Below, one piece after another: positions 19,949 to 29,303 of a DNA stretch of 64,000 bases. The stretch is from the NCBI GenBank assembly GCA_012960115.1, contig DUBX01000029.1, forward strand, positions 113,279-177,278, read 5' to 3'. Below the pieces are notes generated by a model, which was not told the DNA's origin, ran no database searches, and worked only from the letters and a program-made list of their open reading frames with translations. Source of the stretch: Porticoccaceae bacterium (GTDB lineage: Bacteria > Pseudomonadota > Gammaproteobacteria > Pseudomonadales > Porticoccaceae). A program made the translations under genes and the position numbers. Each line of letters opens with the position of its first letter. Position 1 is the stretch's first letter.

Positions 19949-20514
19949 TTAGTAACATCCCCCGCTATATTCTTCCAACGCCGTTCAATTTCCTCTCGAC
20001 CAATAGACTCAAGGATACTGATGTTTTTGATCGGAATGGTCTCCGGATTAGAAAAACTACCCAAGGCGCGAGCCATCATGTCTTCGCGTAAAAAATGAAT
20101 CAACGGATAGGGAGAGCGGTTACTGAAGTGACTGGCAGACTCGGCAGGCTCTTCAGCAAATTGATAGCTCGGATGAAAACTGGCCAACTGGATAGTACCC
20201 TCTAAACCCGCATCACTTAAAAGTGCTTCAGCGAGATCAATAACATCGAGATAATCGTCAAAGTCACTCAATGCATTGGGGATGACCAATAAAGTAGTGG
20301 TGACATCCAACTCTGAGGTACTCTGAATAAGATCCAACTCAGCCAGAAAAGTTTGCATAATCTGTTCTATGTCAGTGGACTCGCACACTTTTATCCTCAG
20401 CCCGTCGGAGGACACCACGGGTGCTGCAAAAGGGCATAAATTGAGCCCTACAACAAACTGCTCAAGCCAAGCTCTAACCTGCTGTTCTATCAACGACCAA
20501 GCCACTGAGGCCAT
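19945..20514 (-). CDS. DUF1415 family protein
   Basis: VGLNLCPFAAPV...FHPSYQFAEE...NRSPYPLIHFLRE. Confidence 0.88.
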   Translation of the reverse strand: MASVAWSLIEQQVRAWLEQFVVGLNLCPFAAPVVSSDGLRIKVCESTDIEQIMQTFLAELDLIQSTSELDVTTTLLVIPNALSDFDDYLDVIDLAEALLSDAGLEGTIQLASFHPSYQFAEEPAESASHFSNRSPYPLIHFLREDMMARALGSFSNPETIPIKNISILESIGREEIERRWKNIAGDVTK

Positions 20515-20923
20515 AGTAAATCCAAGTTGGACAATAAGAGGTGCAGGATACCGATTACCAAGAACCGGAACAAGGAATGACTGAAAGGCAGGGAGTCGGG
20601 TTATAGTTAATCAGTGGGTATGCTCTTTAAATAGACTTTAATGGGCAGGGCCAATTCGGATTCAATCCACGCAATGAAGGTGTCATCGAAACCCATGCAG
20701 ACATGCTGGTGAATATGCTTTTAGGGAACGCAACCCAGTAGAGAATACCAAACCCTGTCAGGCCCAAATTCGCAACTAATAAAAGAAAATTTTAAACGCC
20801 AAAAGCAGCTCAAATTAACCTAATACATAATTTCCTTTTTTCTCTAATAAAAGTAAAAATAGTGCTTTGAAATAGCCATTATTAAGAGTACATTGGCGCC
20901 AAATTCATGGAGCCATTTTTAAC

Positions 20924-22162
20924 ATGCCCGTTCGAACCGTTGTTGCTATCTGGCCACTCTTTGTAGGCCTCTCTCTTATTGGCCTAGCCGTTGGCGTACA
21001 GGGCAGTTTGCTGGGCGTGCGTGGAGCGTTAGAGGGCTTTGATGATATGTCCATCGGACTGCTAATGTCATGCTATTTCGCGGGCTTTCTAGCCGGATCA
21101 CAGCTCACCCCAAAACTGATTCAACGGGTCGGGCACATCCGTATTTTTGCGGCATTATCGGCTGTCGCTTCGGTAACTATTTTAATCCATGCATTGTTTG
21201 TTAATCCTTGGATGTGGGCAGTGATGAGACTGCTGACTGGATTTGCTTTTTCAACCATCTATGTGGTCTCTGAAAGCTGGCTGAACCAGTCATCTAACAA
21301 TGCTAATCGTGGGCAGATCCTGTCAATTTACACCACCATATTGCTGGCGGGCATCTGCGCGGGTCAGTTTATGTTAAATCTTGCCGATCCAGCTGGATTT
21401 ACCTTGTTTATTTTGATCTCGGTTATGGTTAGCGTCGCGGCCGTGCCTATTTTACTTTCCATAGTACCGACGCCGCCCATTGAAGAAACGGAGCGGGTTT
21501 CCATGAGTCATCTTTGGTACCGTACCCGTGTCGGCGTGATTGCCATTATCGTCTCACAATGGGTGTCCAGCATGCTGTTCGGAATGGGTGCCGTGTATGC
21601 CACAAGACTCGGCTTTACCGTTGCCGAGGTGGCAAATTTTATGGGCTCTATGATGGCAGGCGGAATGATTTTGCAATGGCCTCTGGGCAAACTTTCAGAC
21701 ATGATAGATCGTCGATGGGTGATCGGCTTCTCATGTTTGGCTGGTGTCTTTGTCGCCTTACTAATTAGCTTTATTAACGAAGCCTCTCTATGGTTGTATG
21801 GATTAACGTTTTTATTTGGCGGCTGCTCTTTATCTCTTTATTCCATCGTGGTCGCGTTCACTAATGACCACCTGCGGCCAGCCGAAATCGTACCTGCAAG
21901 TGGCACTATTATTCTAATCGCTGGGCTTACTTCAATTACCGGCCCGGTAACAGCTGTATTTTGGCTTCAGATATTTGGCCTAAAAAGCTTTTTCGTACTG
22001 CTGGCCGCCAGCCTTTTAGGCATGGGTGTAATGAGTATTTGGCGAGTATTAACTATTCCTGCCCTACCCGCTGAATACAAAGTGCAAAGCACATTGCAGG
22101 CCGCAGCCTTACCTGTCGGAACAATTTTGCATGCGGAAGAAGATATCGCACCAGTCCACTAA
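20924..22162 (+). CDS. MFS transporter
   Basis: 12-TM pattern; LMSCYFAGFLAGSQLTPKLIQRVGHIR. Confidence 0.88.
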   Translation: MPVRTVVAIWPLFVGLSLIGLAVGVQGSLLGVRGALEGFDDMSIGLLMSCYFAGFLAGSQLTPKLIQRVGHIRIFAALSAVASVTILIHALFVNPWMWAVMRLLTGFAFSTIYVVSESWLNQSSNNANRGQILSIYTTILLAGICAGQFMLNLADPAGFTLFILISVMVSVAAVPILLSIVPTPPIEETERVSMSHLWYRTRVGVIAIIVSQWVSSMLFGMGAVYATRLGFTVAEVANFMGSMMAGGMILQWPLGKLSDMIDRRWVIGFSCLAGVFVALLISFINEASLWLYGLTFLFGGCSLSLYSIVVAFTNDHLRPAEIVPASGTIILIAGLTSITGPVTAVFWLQIFGLKSFFVLLAASLLGMGVMSIWRVLTIPALPAEYKVQSTLQAAALPVGTILHAEEDIAPVH

Positions 22163-22169
22163 ATGGACT
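22153..22169. other. Hairpin across facing stop codons of convergent genes
   Basis: agtcca-ctaaa-tggact; the MFS TAA is in the loop and the opposing TAG overlaps the right arm. Confidence 0.45.
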
Positions 22170-22797
22170 AACGGACATAACCAATTATTGCAATAAAGTG
22201 AGCTGTTGAGCCGGCCAATACAGCAAAGTGCCAAACCCCATGGGCATGCTTTAGATGCCAGGTTTTATCGACGACATAAAAAATAACACCTGTGGTATAG
22301 GCAACACCTCCAGCCACTAACCAGTTAAAGCCGACATCATTCATCGCTGCTTTAAGACCAGAGAAATCCAAAGCACAGGCCCAACCCATAGCCAGATACG
22401 TGGTCAACTGAATGACTTTTACCCGACGACCTGATAGAAATATTTCGGTCAAGATGCCGACTGCCGCCAACGCCCAAATGATGCCCATGATCCACCAGCC
22501 ACTGCCGTCCCGCATACTAACTAGCATGAAGGGCGTGTAGGTGCCTGCAACCAATAGATAAATTGCGATGTGGTCAAATAGCTGAAATAGGCGTTTTAAT
22601 TTGGCTGGTCGAAAACTGTGGTAGAGGGTGGATATGGTATACAGCAAGACCAACGAAACGCCAAAGATACTGAAGCTGGCGATCATCCAGGGGTCTGCTG
22701 TCTGAACACTAACCGTTAAGAGTGAACCTAATGCAACTAAGGCCAATGCTGCGCCCACTAGGTGGCTAATACTATTGAGCCGTTCTCCGTAATACAT
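22168..22797 (-). CDS. Hemolysin III family (TrhA/YqfA) membrane protein
   Basis: GERLNSISHLVGAALALVALG, TLYHSFRPAKLKRLFQLFDHIAIYLLVAGTYTPF. Confidence 0.93.
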   Translation of the reverse strand: MYYGERLNSISHLVGAALALVALGSLLTVSVQTADPWMIASFSIFGVSLVLLYTISTLYHSFRPAKLKRLFQLFDHIAIYLLVAGTYTPFMLVSMRDGSGWWIMGIIWALAAVGILTEIFLSGRRVKVIQLTTYLAMGWACALDFSGLKAAMNDVGFNWLVAGGVAYTTGVIFYVVDKTWHLKHAHGVWHFAVLAGSTAHFIAIIGYVR

Positions 22798-22816
22798 AAT
22801 TTTCTCAATCTATTGG

Positions 22817-23806
22817 TTAATACTGAGTCTCACGCTGGAGTCCGAAAAGGTCTATCGATTTCATGTGAGAGGTAATCCGCGAAAGTAATTTTGGCAGAAC
22901 CTCATCTGGAATGTTGTGACCCATCACTGGGAAAATAACCAACTCAGAGCCTTTGATAACCTCCGCCGTATGCTGCCCATGTAGGGGCGGTATCAGGCCA
23001 TCTTCTGCACCGTGTATTACCAATGTCCGGACTTTAATGGTTGACGTTTCCGCGGTGCGATCCCCTGCATCTAATATCGCCATATACTGCCGAGGCATTG
23101 AATCCAGATAAAAGCCACGTTCACTCAACGCTTTGGCGCGCTCATCTGCCGCTGCACCAGATGCCAAGCTCGCCAATGCCTTTCGAGCCTCCTTGGTTGG
23201 TTGAGGGAGATGCTTGGCACCGGTCGTTGACATGACAGATGTTAAACTACGCACTCTTTCGGGGTACTGCGCTGCCACCTTTTGCGCGATCATACCCCCC
23301 ATGGAAAACCCAACAACGTGCGCATCTTTATAATCAACAGCATCCATAAGACCGACGGTGTCTGCTGCCATATCATCCAGTGTATAGGGTGTATTAACCC
23401 TTAAACCCAGTCTGTTTTTTAGCAATTGTAACCATATGGTAGGTTGCCCCCAATCATTAAATCGAGTTGAACCACCCGTGTCTCGATTATCAAATATTAA
23501 AACGTGGTAACCCGCTTGCTCAATGCCTCGCACTAAATAATCACCATGAACCCGATTGGAGGCTCCCAGACCCATAATCATAAGCACCTTGGGGTTTTCT
23601 CTTTGACCTATTTCTCGATAGGAAATCTCAATATTATTTGCAGTAACCGTTTTAAGTGGGTGCTGATCAATATAAGTATGCGGAAAATCAGCATTGGCAA
23701 CACAGGTAAAAATTATAAGTATCAGGGATGCAACAGCCTTTCTCATGGTTATTCCTTTGGCGAACACGTTAGTTGGCTTGCGATGATAACTGTATGTCCG
23801 CATCAT
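22817..23806 (-). CDS. Alpha/beta hydrolase, secreted
   Basis: VLMIMGLGASNRVHGDYLVRGIEQAGYHVLIFDNRDTGGS, VVGFSMGGMIAQ nucleophile elbow, VMGHNIP; signal peptide. Confidence 0.87.
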   Translation of the reverse strand: MMRTYSYHRKPTNVFAKGITMRKAVASLILIIFTCVANADFPHTYIDQHPLKTVTANNIEISYREIGQRENPKVLMIMGLGASNRVHGDYLVRGIEQAGYHVLIFDNRDTGGSTRFNDWGQPTIWLQLLKNRLGLRVNTPYTLDDMAADTVGLMDAVDYKDAHVVGFSMGGMIAQKVAAQYPERVRSLTSVMSTTGAKHLPQPTKEARKALASLASGAAADERAKALSERGFYLDSMPRQYMAILDAGDRTAETSTIKVRTLVIHGAEDGLIPPLHGQHTAEVIKGSELVIFPVMGHNIPDEVLPKLLSRITSHMKSIDLFGLQRETQY

Positions 23807-24199
23807 TTTTCTAGATAATAATCCTATTAGGCCTAAGCCAACAAATCTATATCACTATACACTCAATTATTGACCCTCTAGTCACGGTCATAAAATGAAT
23901 TTTTTATTAGTTTAATGAAAAATAGTTAGCCCTGTCTGTATAGACATTATTTGGCAATTCGCTGTCAATCCCTTTGATATTTGTGACGCCAAGAAGGTAC
24001 GACCCATAATTTGTCCCAAGATTGCTTGATCCCTTGCCGACAAAAGTCAAAGCGATTACCAATATATATTAACAATCTGACAAATAATTTTAGTGTTTAT
24101 GGGATCACATTCAGGAATCATAATCGGCCATTTTTTTAGGTGTAGTTAACTTGGTGAGTGGAACTCAATCCTTTTATTAGCAATAACAATGATACTAAT

Positions 24200-24218
24200 G
24201 ATAATGATAATGAGAACT
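24200..24218. promoter_or_regulatory. Fur-box-like site upstream of TonB-dependent receptor
   Basis: gataatgataatgagaact, 14/19 by eye to GATAATGATAATCATTATC, with the first 12 identical. Confidence 0.65.
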
Positions 24219-24260
24219 ACTTGCATTAAGGATAAAACTGGGTAAAATATCTGTGAAGCG

Positions 24261-24297
24261 TACAAACGTCCCTTCAGACTGTGGTTTGTAGCTTTTT
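24261..24297 (+). other. Leader hairpin followed by T-run, between Fur-like site and receptor ATG
   Basis: tacaaac ...16 nt... gtttgta gcttttt. Confidence 0.35.
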
Positions 24298-24325
24298 ATC
24301 ATTAACAAAATTTCAGTTTTAGAGA

Positions 24326-26527
24326 ATGAATATGTTTAAACACGTCAGTATTTCACTTATTTATGTGGCAGTAATAGCCTCTTTTAGCATCTCGTTTACC
24401 TACGCAGATCACGCTGAAAAATCAGAATTTTTTGAAGAGATAACTATTGTTGGCAATAAAGATCGAGCCAGCACAGTGGCTGGTTCTGCTCACTTTATTT
24501 CTGACGCAGAGCTAGAAGTATTCAACTACGCCGACATACAACAAATCTTGCGCCAGGTACCTGGTGTTAATTTGCAGCTTGAAGACGGTTATGGCCTGCG
24601 ACCTAATATTGGTATTCGCGGAGTACAAACCGAACGCAGCGGCCGCATTATGCTGCTGGAAGACGGAGTACCTATTGCCCCAGCACCTTATGCCGCATCA
24701 AGCGCGTACTATTTTCCTACAGCCGGTCGTATGTATAGCGTCGAAGTATTGAAAGGTCCTGCCGCAATTACCGAAGGTCCCAACACCATTGGTGGTGCAA
24801 TTAACATGATCTCTACACCTATCCCAGAGGAAACTGAAGGTAAGGTCGTTGCCGAAGCCGGTGGCAATTCCACAACACGAGTGCATGCGGCTTATGGTTC
24901 TACTAATAGTGATGGTTTTGGTTATTTGATAGAAACTCATCAGTGGAAGAGTGATGGGTTCCAATCAATTGACGGCAGTAACAGCGGTACCGGTTTAGAT
25001 ATCAAAGACTACACCTTGAAGTTAGGGTACGCTCCCTTTGATTCTCGCCATGCATTTGAACTGAAATATCAGTACGCTGAACAAGACTCTAACCAAAGTT
25101 ATTTAGGCATTACTGATACTGACTTTGATCGAGACCCTTACCGTCGTTACTCCGTATCACAAAACGACTTAATGACTACCGAGCATAAACAGCTGATATT
25201 GCGACATGATTTCTCCATAGGTGATAGTTTAAATATGACCACTACTGTCTATAATAATGATCATGCTAGAAGCTGGTACAAGCTTGATAAATTGGGTGGT
25301 GTCGGTCCCGAGAAAATTATTTCAGACATTAATAAGGGGACTACTGCATCTTCTGATTTAGCCTTGCAGGCTATTTTATTGGGCGGCGATAGCGCTGCAG
25401 GCGACATAGCCATTAAAGATAATAATCGCGGTTATTATTCACGTGGGGTGTCGGTCAAATTTGATTGGTTACTAGACGGCAATTTAACATCTCACGATAT
25501 CGAAGTGGGTTTCAGGTATCACCAAGATGAAGAAGATCGTTTGCAACGCTCCGACAAATACACTCAGGTCGACCAAACCTTAATCTTAGACTCCATAGGG
25601 GTAACCGGTGGCAATAAAAGCAACCGTGTTGTCCAGGCAGAAGCATTAGCTATCTACATTAAAGATGATATTACCTTCGGTAACTTTATTGTGACGCCCG
25701 GTGTGCGTTTTGAAGATATTGAGCTGGGGCGTCGGGACTGGAGTGCTCTTCCACGCAATACAACGCCAAGCCTAAAGCAGAATAGTGTTACCGCTGTATT
25801 GCCTAGCATCGGTGTGCTCTATAACGTAAATGATAAACTGTCACTGTTAGCTGGCGCGTACAATGGATTCGGCACACCAACCACCACCAGCGGCGTTGAA
25901 GAAGAGCAGGCTGTTAATGTAGAGCTTGGCGGGCGTTATCAGCAAGCTGACTTACTGATTGAGCTGATTGCCTTTGCTAGTGACTACGAAAATTTGGTGG
26001 GTGAATGCACCGCATCTTCAAGCACAAGTGATTGTGATATTGGCGACCAATTTAATGGCGGTAAAGCAACCGTTCGCGGACTGGAGTTTCAATTAACTAA
26101 CAGTTATCAGCTAACTGACAGCACTACTATGCCAGTATCGATTGCCTACACATACACAGATGCAGAGTTTGACAGCACCTTCGACGGCGAGTTTTTCGGT
26201 GATGTTAGTAAAGGTGATCCGATCCCATATATTCCAGAAACTCAATTAGCTCTAGCGTTGGGTTTAGAGAATGGTCCTTACCGCGTTAATGCAAATCTTA
26301 ATTATGTTGATGCAGTCTGCGTAAAGGCAAGTTGCGTTGATTTTGAAAAAACTGACGATTCCACTGTGTTAGATCTGGTCGGCAATTATCAAGTCAATGA
26401 CAACTTAGGTGTATACCTAAGGCTAGAAAACATAACAGATGAAGCAGATATCATTGCACGCCAACCTAAGGGTGCCCGCCCTAATAAAGCACGGTCCGCA
26501 ACGATCGGTATGCGATTGGTGTTTTAG
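24326..26527 (+). CDS. TonB-dependent receptor (FecA-like)
   Basis: Signal peptide; plug GVNLQLEDGYGLRPNIGIRGVQTERSGRIMLLEDGVPIAPAPYAASSAYYFPTAGRMYSVEVLKGPAAITEGPNTIGGAINM; terminal beta-strand ATIGMRLVF. Confidence 0.93.
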   Translation: MNMFKHVSISLIYVAVIASFSISFTYADHAEKSEFFEEITIVGNKDRASTVAGSAHFISDAELEVFNYADIQQILRQVPGVNLQLEDGYGLRPNIGIRGVQTERSGRIMLLEDGVPIAPAPYAASSAYYFPTAGRMYSVEVLKGPAAITEGPNTIGGAINMISTPIPEETEGKVVAEAGGNSTTRVHAAYGSTNSDGFGYLIETHQWKSDGFQSIDGSNSGTGLDIKDYTLKLGYAPFDSRHAFELKYQYAEQDSNQSYLGITDTDFDRDPYRRYSVSQNDLMTTEHKQLILRHDFSIGDSLNMTTTVYNNDHARSWYKLDKLGGVGPEKIISDINKGTTASSDLALQAILLGGDSAAGDIAIKDNNRGYYSRGVSVKFDWLLDGNLTSHDIEVGFRYHQDEEDRLQRSDKYTQVDQTLILDSIGVTGGNKSNRVVQAEALAIYIKDDITFGNFIVTPGVRFEDIELGRRDWSALPRNTTPSLKQNSVTAVLPSIGVLYNVNDKLSLLAGAYNGFGTPTTTSGVEEEQAVNVELGGRYQQADLLIELIAFASDYENLVGECTASSSTSDCDIGDQFNGGKATVRGLEFQLTNSYQLTDSTTMPVSIAYTYTDAEFDSTFDGEFFGDVSKGDPIPYIPETQLALALGLENGPYRVNANLNYVDAVCVKASCVDFEKTDDSTVLDLVGNYQVNDNLGVYLRLENITDEADIIARQPKGARPNKARSATIGMRLVF

Positions 26528-26723
26528 CCTTAGGGGATAACACTAACAATTTACATGTATCTATTGGGAACTGGTAACGGCCCCTTTTTTTATTTCATTA
26601 GAAATGGCCTATAAAACCCCCAATGCCGACACCATTTGTCCTGGCAACCTATAAAGAGCGCTGATCGATATAGGTCCGGGGAATGTTCGTACTCGTAAAT
26701 GCTGTTATTAAAATTAGTAAAAA

Positions 26724-26740
26724 GAATCTCATTCTCATTT
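26724..26740. promoter_or_regulatory. Possible second Fur-like site
   Basis: gaatctcattctcattt (complement AAATGAGAATGAGATTC), repeated TGAGAA/TGAGAT hexamers. Confidence 0.4.
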
Positions 26741-26812
26741 AATCTTCCTTGCAGCAAGAGAACTCGTTAACAAAATTCAATTCAGTAGCCTCTTTGAGAA
26801 AAATAAAAACTT

Positions 26813-26836
26813 GTACATTAGATTTATCTAATGTAC
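26813..26836. promoter_or_regulatory. Perfect palindrome, probable operator of the ArsR-family regulator
   Basis: gtacattagat-tt-atctaatgtac: 11-bp perfect arms, 2-bp spacer, ending 32 bp before ATG 26869. Confidence 0.75.
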
Positions 26837-26868
26837 CATGGTCTAATATTAACCTACTGGTCACTAAA

Positions 26869-27192
26869 ATGCTCGATATTCAATCGTCAAATCTTCAGGA
26901 ACTTCAAGGGCACGCCAAGGAAGCGTCGGATCTGCTAAAACAGCTGAGCAATGAGAACCGTTTGATGATCCTGTGCTCTCTAATTAATACCGAACTATCT
27001 GTTAGCGAGCTTAATGCCATGACACCACTCAGCCAGTCGGCTCTATCTCAGCATCTTGCATCGTTGCGAAGCGCTGGGCTAGTACAAACCCGACGAGAGG
27101 CTCAAACCATTTATTACAGTCCCTGTGGTGACCAAGCAATGCTGGTTATTAAGGTGCTACAATCTATTTATTGCCCAGAGCTAGAGGCCTAA
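26869..27192 (+). CDS. ArsR-family regulator, BigR/SqrR/YgaV-like
   Basis: LLKQLSNENRLMILCSLINTELSVSELNAMTPLSQSALSQHLASLRSAGLVQTRREAQTIYYS. Internal ATG preferred over TTG 26749. Confidence 0.87.
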   Translation: MLDIQSSNLQELQGHAKEASDLLKQLSNENRLMILCSLINTELSVSELNAMTPLSQSALSQHLASLRSAGLVQTRREAQTIYYSPCGDQAMLVIKVLQSIYCPELEA

Positions 27193-27193
27193 C

Positions 27194-27757
27194 ATGAATC
27201 AATCAACAAAGCATATTTCTGCACACGCATTTAAACAACTTCGACAAGAGTCTGCAGACAAGCTACGTATTGTTGACCTGCGCACTCACTCTGAAGTTAA
27301 TACTGAACGTTTAGAGGATTGCGCACACTACCCAGTTCAGGACCTTAAAGCCTCAGAATTGAAGATCTACCTTCAACAACAAAATCATGAGCCAACACAA
27401 CCTATTTATCTGCTCTGCGCTAGTGGACAGCGCGCAGTGCAGGCCGCCAATCAACTTCAAGAAGAGCTAGAGTCTCAACTTGTTATCATCGATGGTGGTC
27501 TTAACGCTCTAAAGCAACTCGGGATGTCAGTCACCAAGGGCGACATCACTATAATTTCCTTGGAAAGACAGGTTCGAATTACCTCCGGCGCGCTGGTGGT
27601 ACTAGGGGTTCTGTCTGGACTACTAGTCCACCCCTGGTTTTATGCCCTTTCAGCCTTTGTTGGCGGTGGTCTGGTATTTGCCGGTGCCACCAATAGCTGT
27701 GGCATGGCCATGATACTAATAAGAATGCCTTGGAACACGCAGACTGGAACTAGCTAA
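27194..27757 (+). CDS. Rhodanese-DUF2892 fusion protein
   Basis: DLRTHSEVNTERLEDCAHYPV; active loop LCASGQRAVQAA; C-terminal two-TM DUF2892-like segment. Confidence 0.87.
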   Translation: MNQSTKHISAHAFKQLRQESADKLRIVDLRTHSEVNTERLEDCAHYPVQDLKASELKIYLQQQNHEPTQPIYLLCASGQRAVQAANQLQEELESQLVIIDGGLNALKQLGMSVTKGDITIISLERQVRITSGALVVLGVLSGLLVHPWFYALSAFVGGGLVFAGATNSCGMAMILIRMPWNTQTGTS

Positions 27758-27758
27758 C

Positions 27759-28577
27759 GTGGCTATTTTTATCGGGCTCATAATAGGGTTAGTGCTTGGT
27801 CTTACAGGAGCTGGTGGTTCAATTTTTGCGGTGCCTCTGTTAATTTTGTTCCTCGATCTTTCTATTAATGAAGCTATTGGTATTGCTCTAGGAGCAGTCG
27901 CAGCTAGCGCTCTGATCGGCTCCCTCAGCAACTGGCGGAGTAAATCTATTTTATGGGTTCCCGCATTGGCTCTGGGTAGCGGTGGCGCCATTATTGCGCC
28001 CCTCGGAAAAGAGCTTGGCCGTCAACTTCCTCCCACACTATTACTCATAGGGTTTTGCACCCTAGCTTCTATTGTCGCTCTTCTTATGTGGAGACAAACT
28101 CTGCACTCCCCAGAAAAAGCCAGAATAGTGCGGTCAATCAATGTGAGTGGTGAAAACACCCAAGATCCACTATGCCGACTCAACCAAAATGGAAGCTTCA
28201 ATTTGAGCTCAAAGTGTTTTTTTGGACTCATTGTTTGCGGTCTGTTGGTCGGTTTGTTGAGTGGTCTATTTGGGGTTGGTGGAGGCTTTTTAATTGTACC
28301 GGCCTTATTATTTACCACCCGCATTTCCATGCTCCATGCGGTGGCAACGTCACTATTAATTATCAGCGTTATTAGCGCCTCAGGATTTACGAGTTTTGTT
28401 ATGACAAACCCGAGTTTAGATTGGACACTGCTCTCTCAAATATGCTTAGGAGGACTATTGGGAATGCTAACTGGGAGGCTCCTGGCTAAAAAAATTGCGG
28501 GTATTCAATTGCAGAGAACCTTCGCAGGGGCAGTGCTTGCTATGATCGCCATCACCCTGGTTAATGGACTATCCTAA
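27759..28577 (+). CDS. TauE/SafE family sulfite exporter-like membrane protein
   Basis: GLIIGLVLGLTGAGGSIFAVPLL ... GLLSGLFGVGGGFLIVPALL internal repeat. Confidence 0.9.
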   Translation: MAIFIGLIIGLVLGLTGAGGSIFAVPLLILFLDLSINEAIGIALGAVAASALIGSLSNWRSKSILWVPALALGSGGAIIAPLGKELGRQLPPTLLLIGFCTLASIVALLMWRQTLHSPEKARIVRSINVSGENTQDPLCRLNQNGSFNLSSKCFFGLIVCGLLVGLLSGLFGVGGGFLIVPALLFTTRISMLHAVATSLLIISVISASGFTSFVMTNPSLDWTLLSQICLGGLLGMLTGRLLAKKIAGIQLQRTFAGAVLAMIAITLVNGLS

Positions 28578-28592
28578 AGGAGCGGTATAGAG

Positions 28593-29291
28593 ATGATATT
28601 TAGGCAGCTATTTCACAGTGAATCATCTACTTACAGCTACCTGCTTGGAGATAACACCACCCGACAGGCTCTGCTCATAGACCCTGTTCTGGAAAAAACC
28701 CAAGAGACTCTGTCGTTAATTAATCAACTAGGGTTGACGCTAGCATTAGCTATAGATACTCACACCCATGCTGATCACATAACAGGTTTAGGTGCTCTAA
28801 GAGATCAAACCAACTGTAAAACCATGATGGGTATCCAAACTTTAGCTGACTGCGTGTCTGCAGCCTTTAGTGACGGTGACCTAATAGATATAGGAGACAT
28901 TCACCTAGAGGTGATTTACAGCCCCGGCCACACAGACGATTCCTATAGTTTTTATGCTTCTAAACAAGGCATATTATTTACTGGGGACACCTTGTTAATT
29001 CGTGGCACTGGGCGCACAGACTTCCAAAACGGCGATGCTGATGCTCAGTATGATAGTCTCTTTCAGCGTCTGCTCACCCTGCCCGAAGATACGGTCGTGT
29101 ACCCAGGTCATGACTATAAGGGCTGGACAACCAGCACCATAAGAGAAGAAAAAGAGCATAATCCACGACTTCAACTCGCGGACAAAAAAACCTATGTAGA
29201 CTTTATGACGAACTTGCAACTGCCTAGCCCAACGCTAATGGATATTGCCGTGCCAGCCAACCAAGCCTGTGGAAAGATCCCAGCTCAATAA
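28593..29291 (+). CDS. MBL-fold hydrolase, ETHE1-like persulfide dioxygenase
   Basis: FHSESSTYSYLLGD, THTHADHITGLGALRD, YSPGHTDDSYSF, FTGDTLLIRGTGRTDFQNGDA, VYPGHDYKGWTTSTIREEKEHNPRL. Confidence 0.9.
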   Translation: MIFRQLFHSESSTYSYLLGDNTTRQALLIDPVLEKTQETLSLINQLGLTLALAIDTHTHADHITGLGALRDQTNCKTMMGIQTLADCVSAAFSDGDLIDIGDIHLEVIYSPGHTDDSYSFYASKQGILFTGDTLLIRGTGRTDFQNGDADAQYDSLFQRLLTLPEDTVVYPGHDYKGWTTSTIREEKEHNPRLQLADKKTYVDFMTNLQLPSPTLMDIAVPANQACGKIPAQ

Positions 29292-29303
29292 AAGTCTACT
29301 TTT
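29290..29303. other. Small inverted repeat across facing stop codons
   Basis: aaaagt-ct-actttt between convergent genes 28593-29291 and 29296-30576, T-run follows. Confidence 0.35.

Noticed and set aside
26749-26868. TTG-started 40-aa extension of the ArsR regulator
   Set aside because: Contains the 26813-26836 palindrome and no ArsR-like residues; ATG 26869 fits the family length and operator position.
28022-28330. 102-aa antisense ORF in the TauE/SafE gene
   Set aside because: Opposes clearly conserved membrane repeats; low-complexity Pro/Lys-rich translation.
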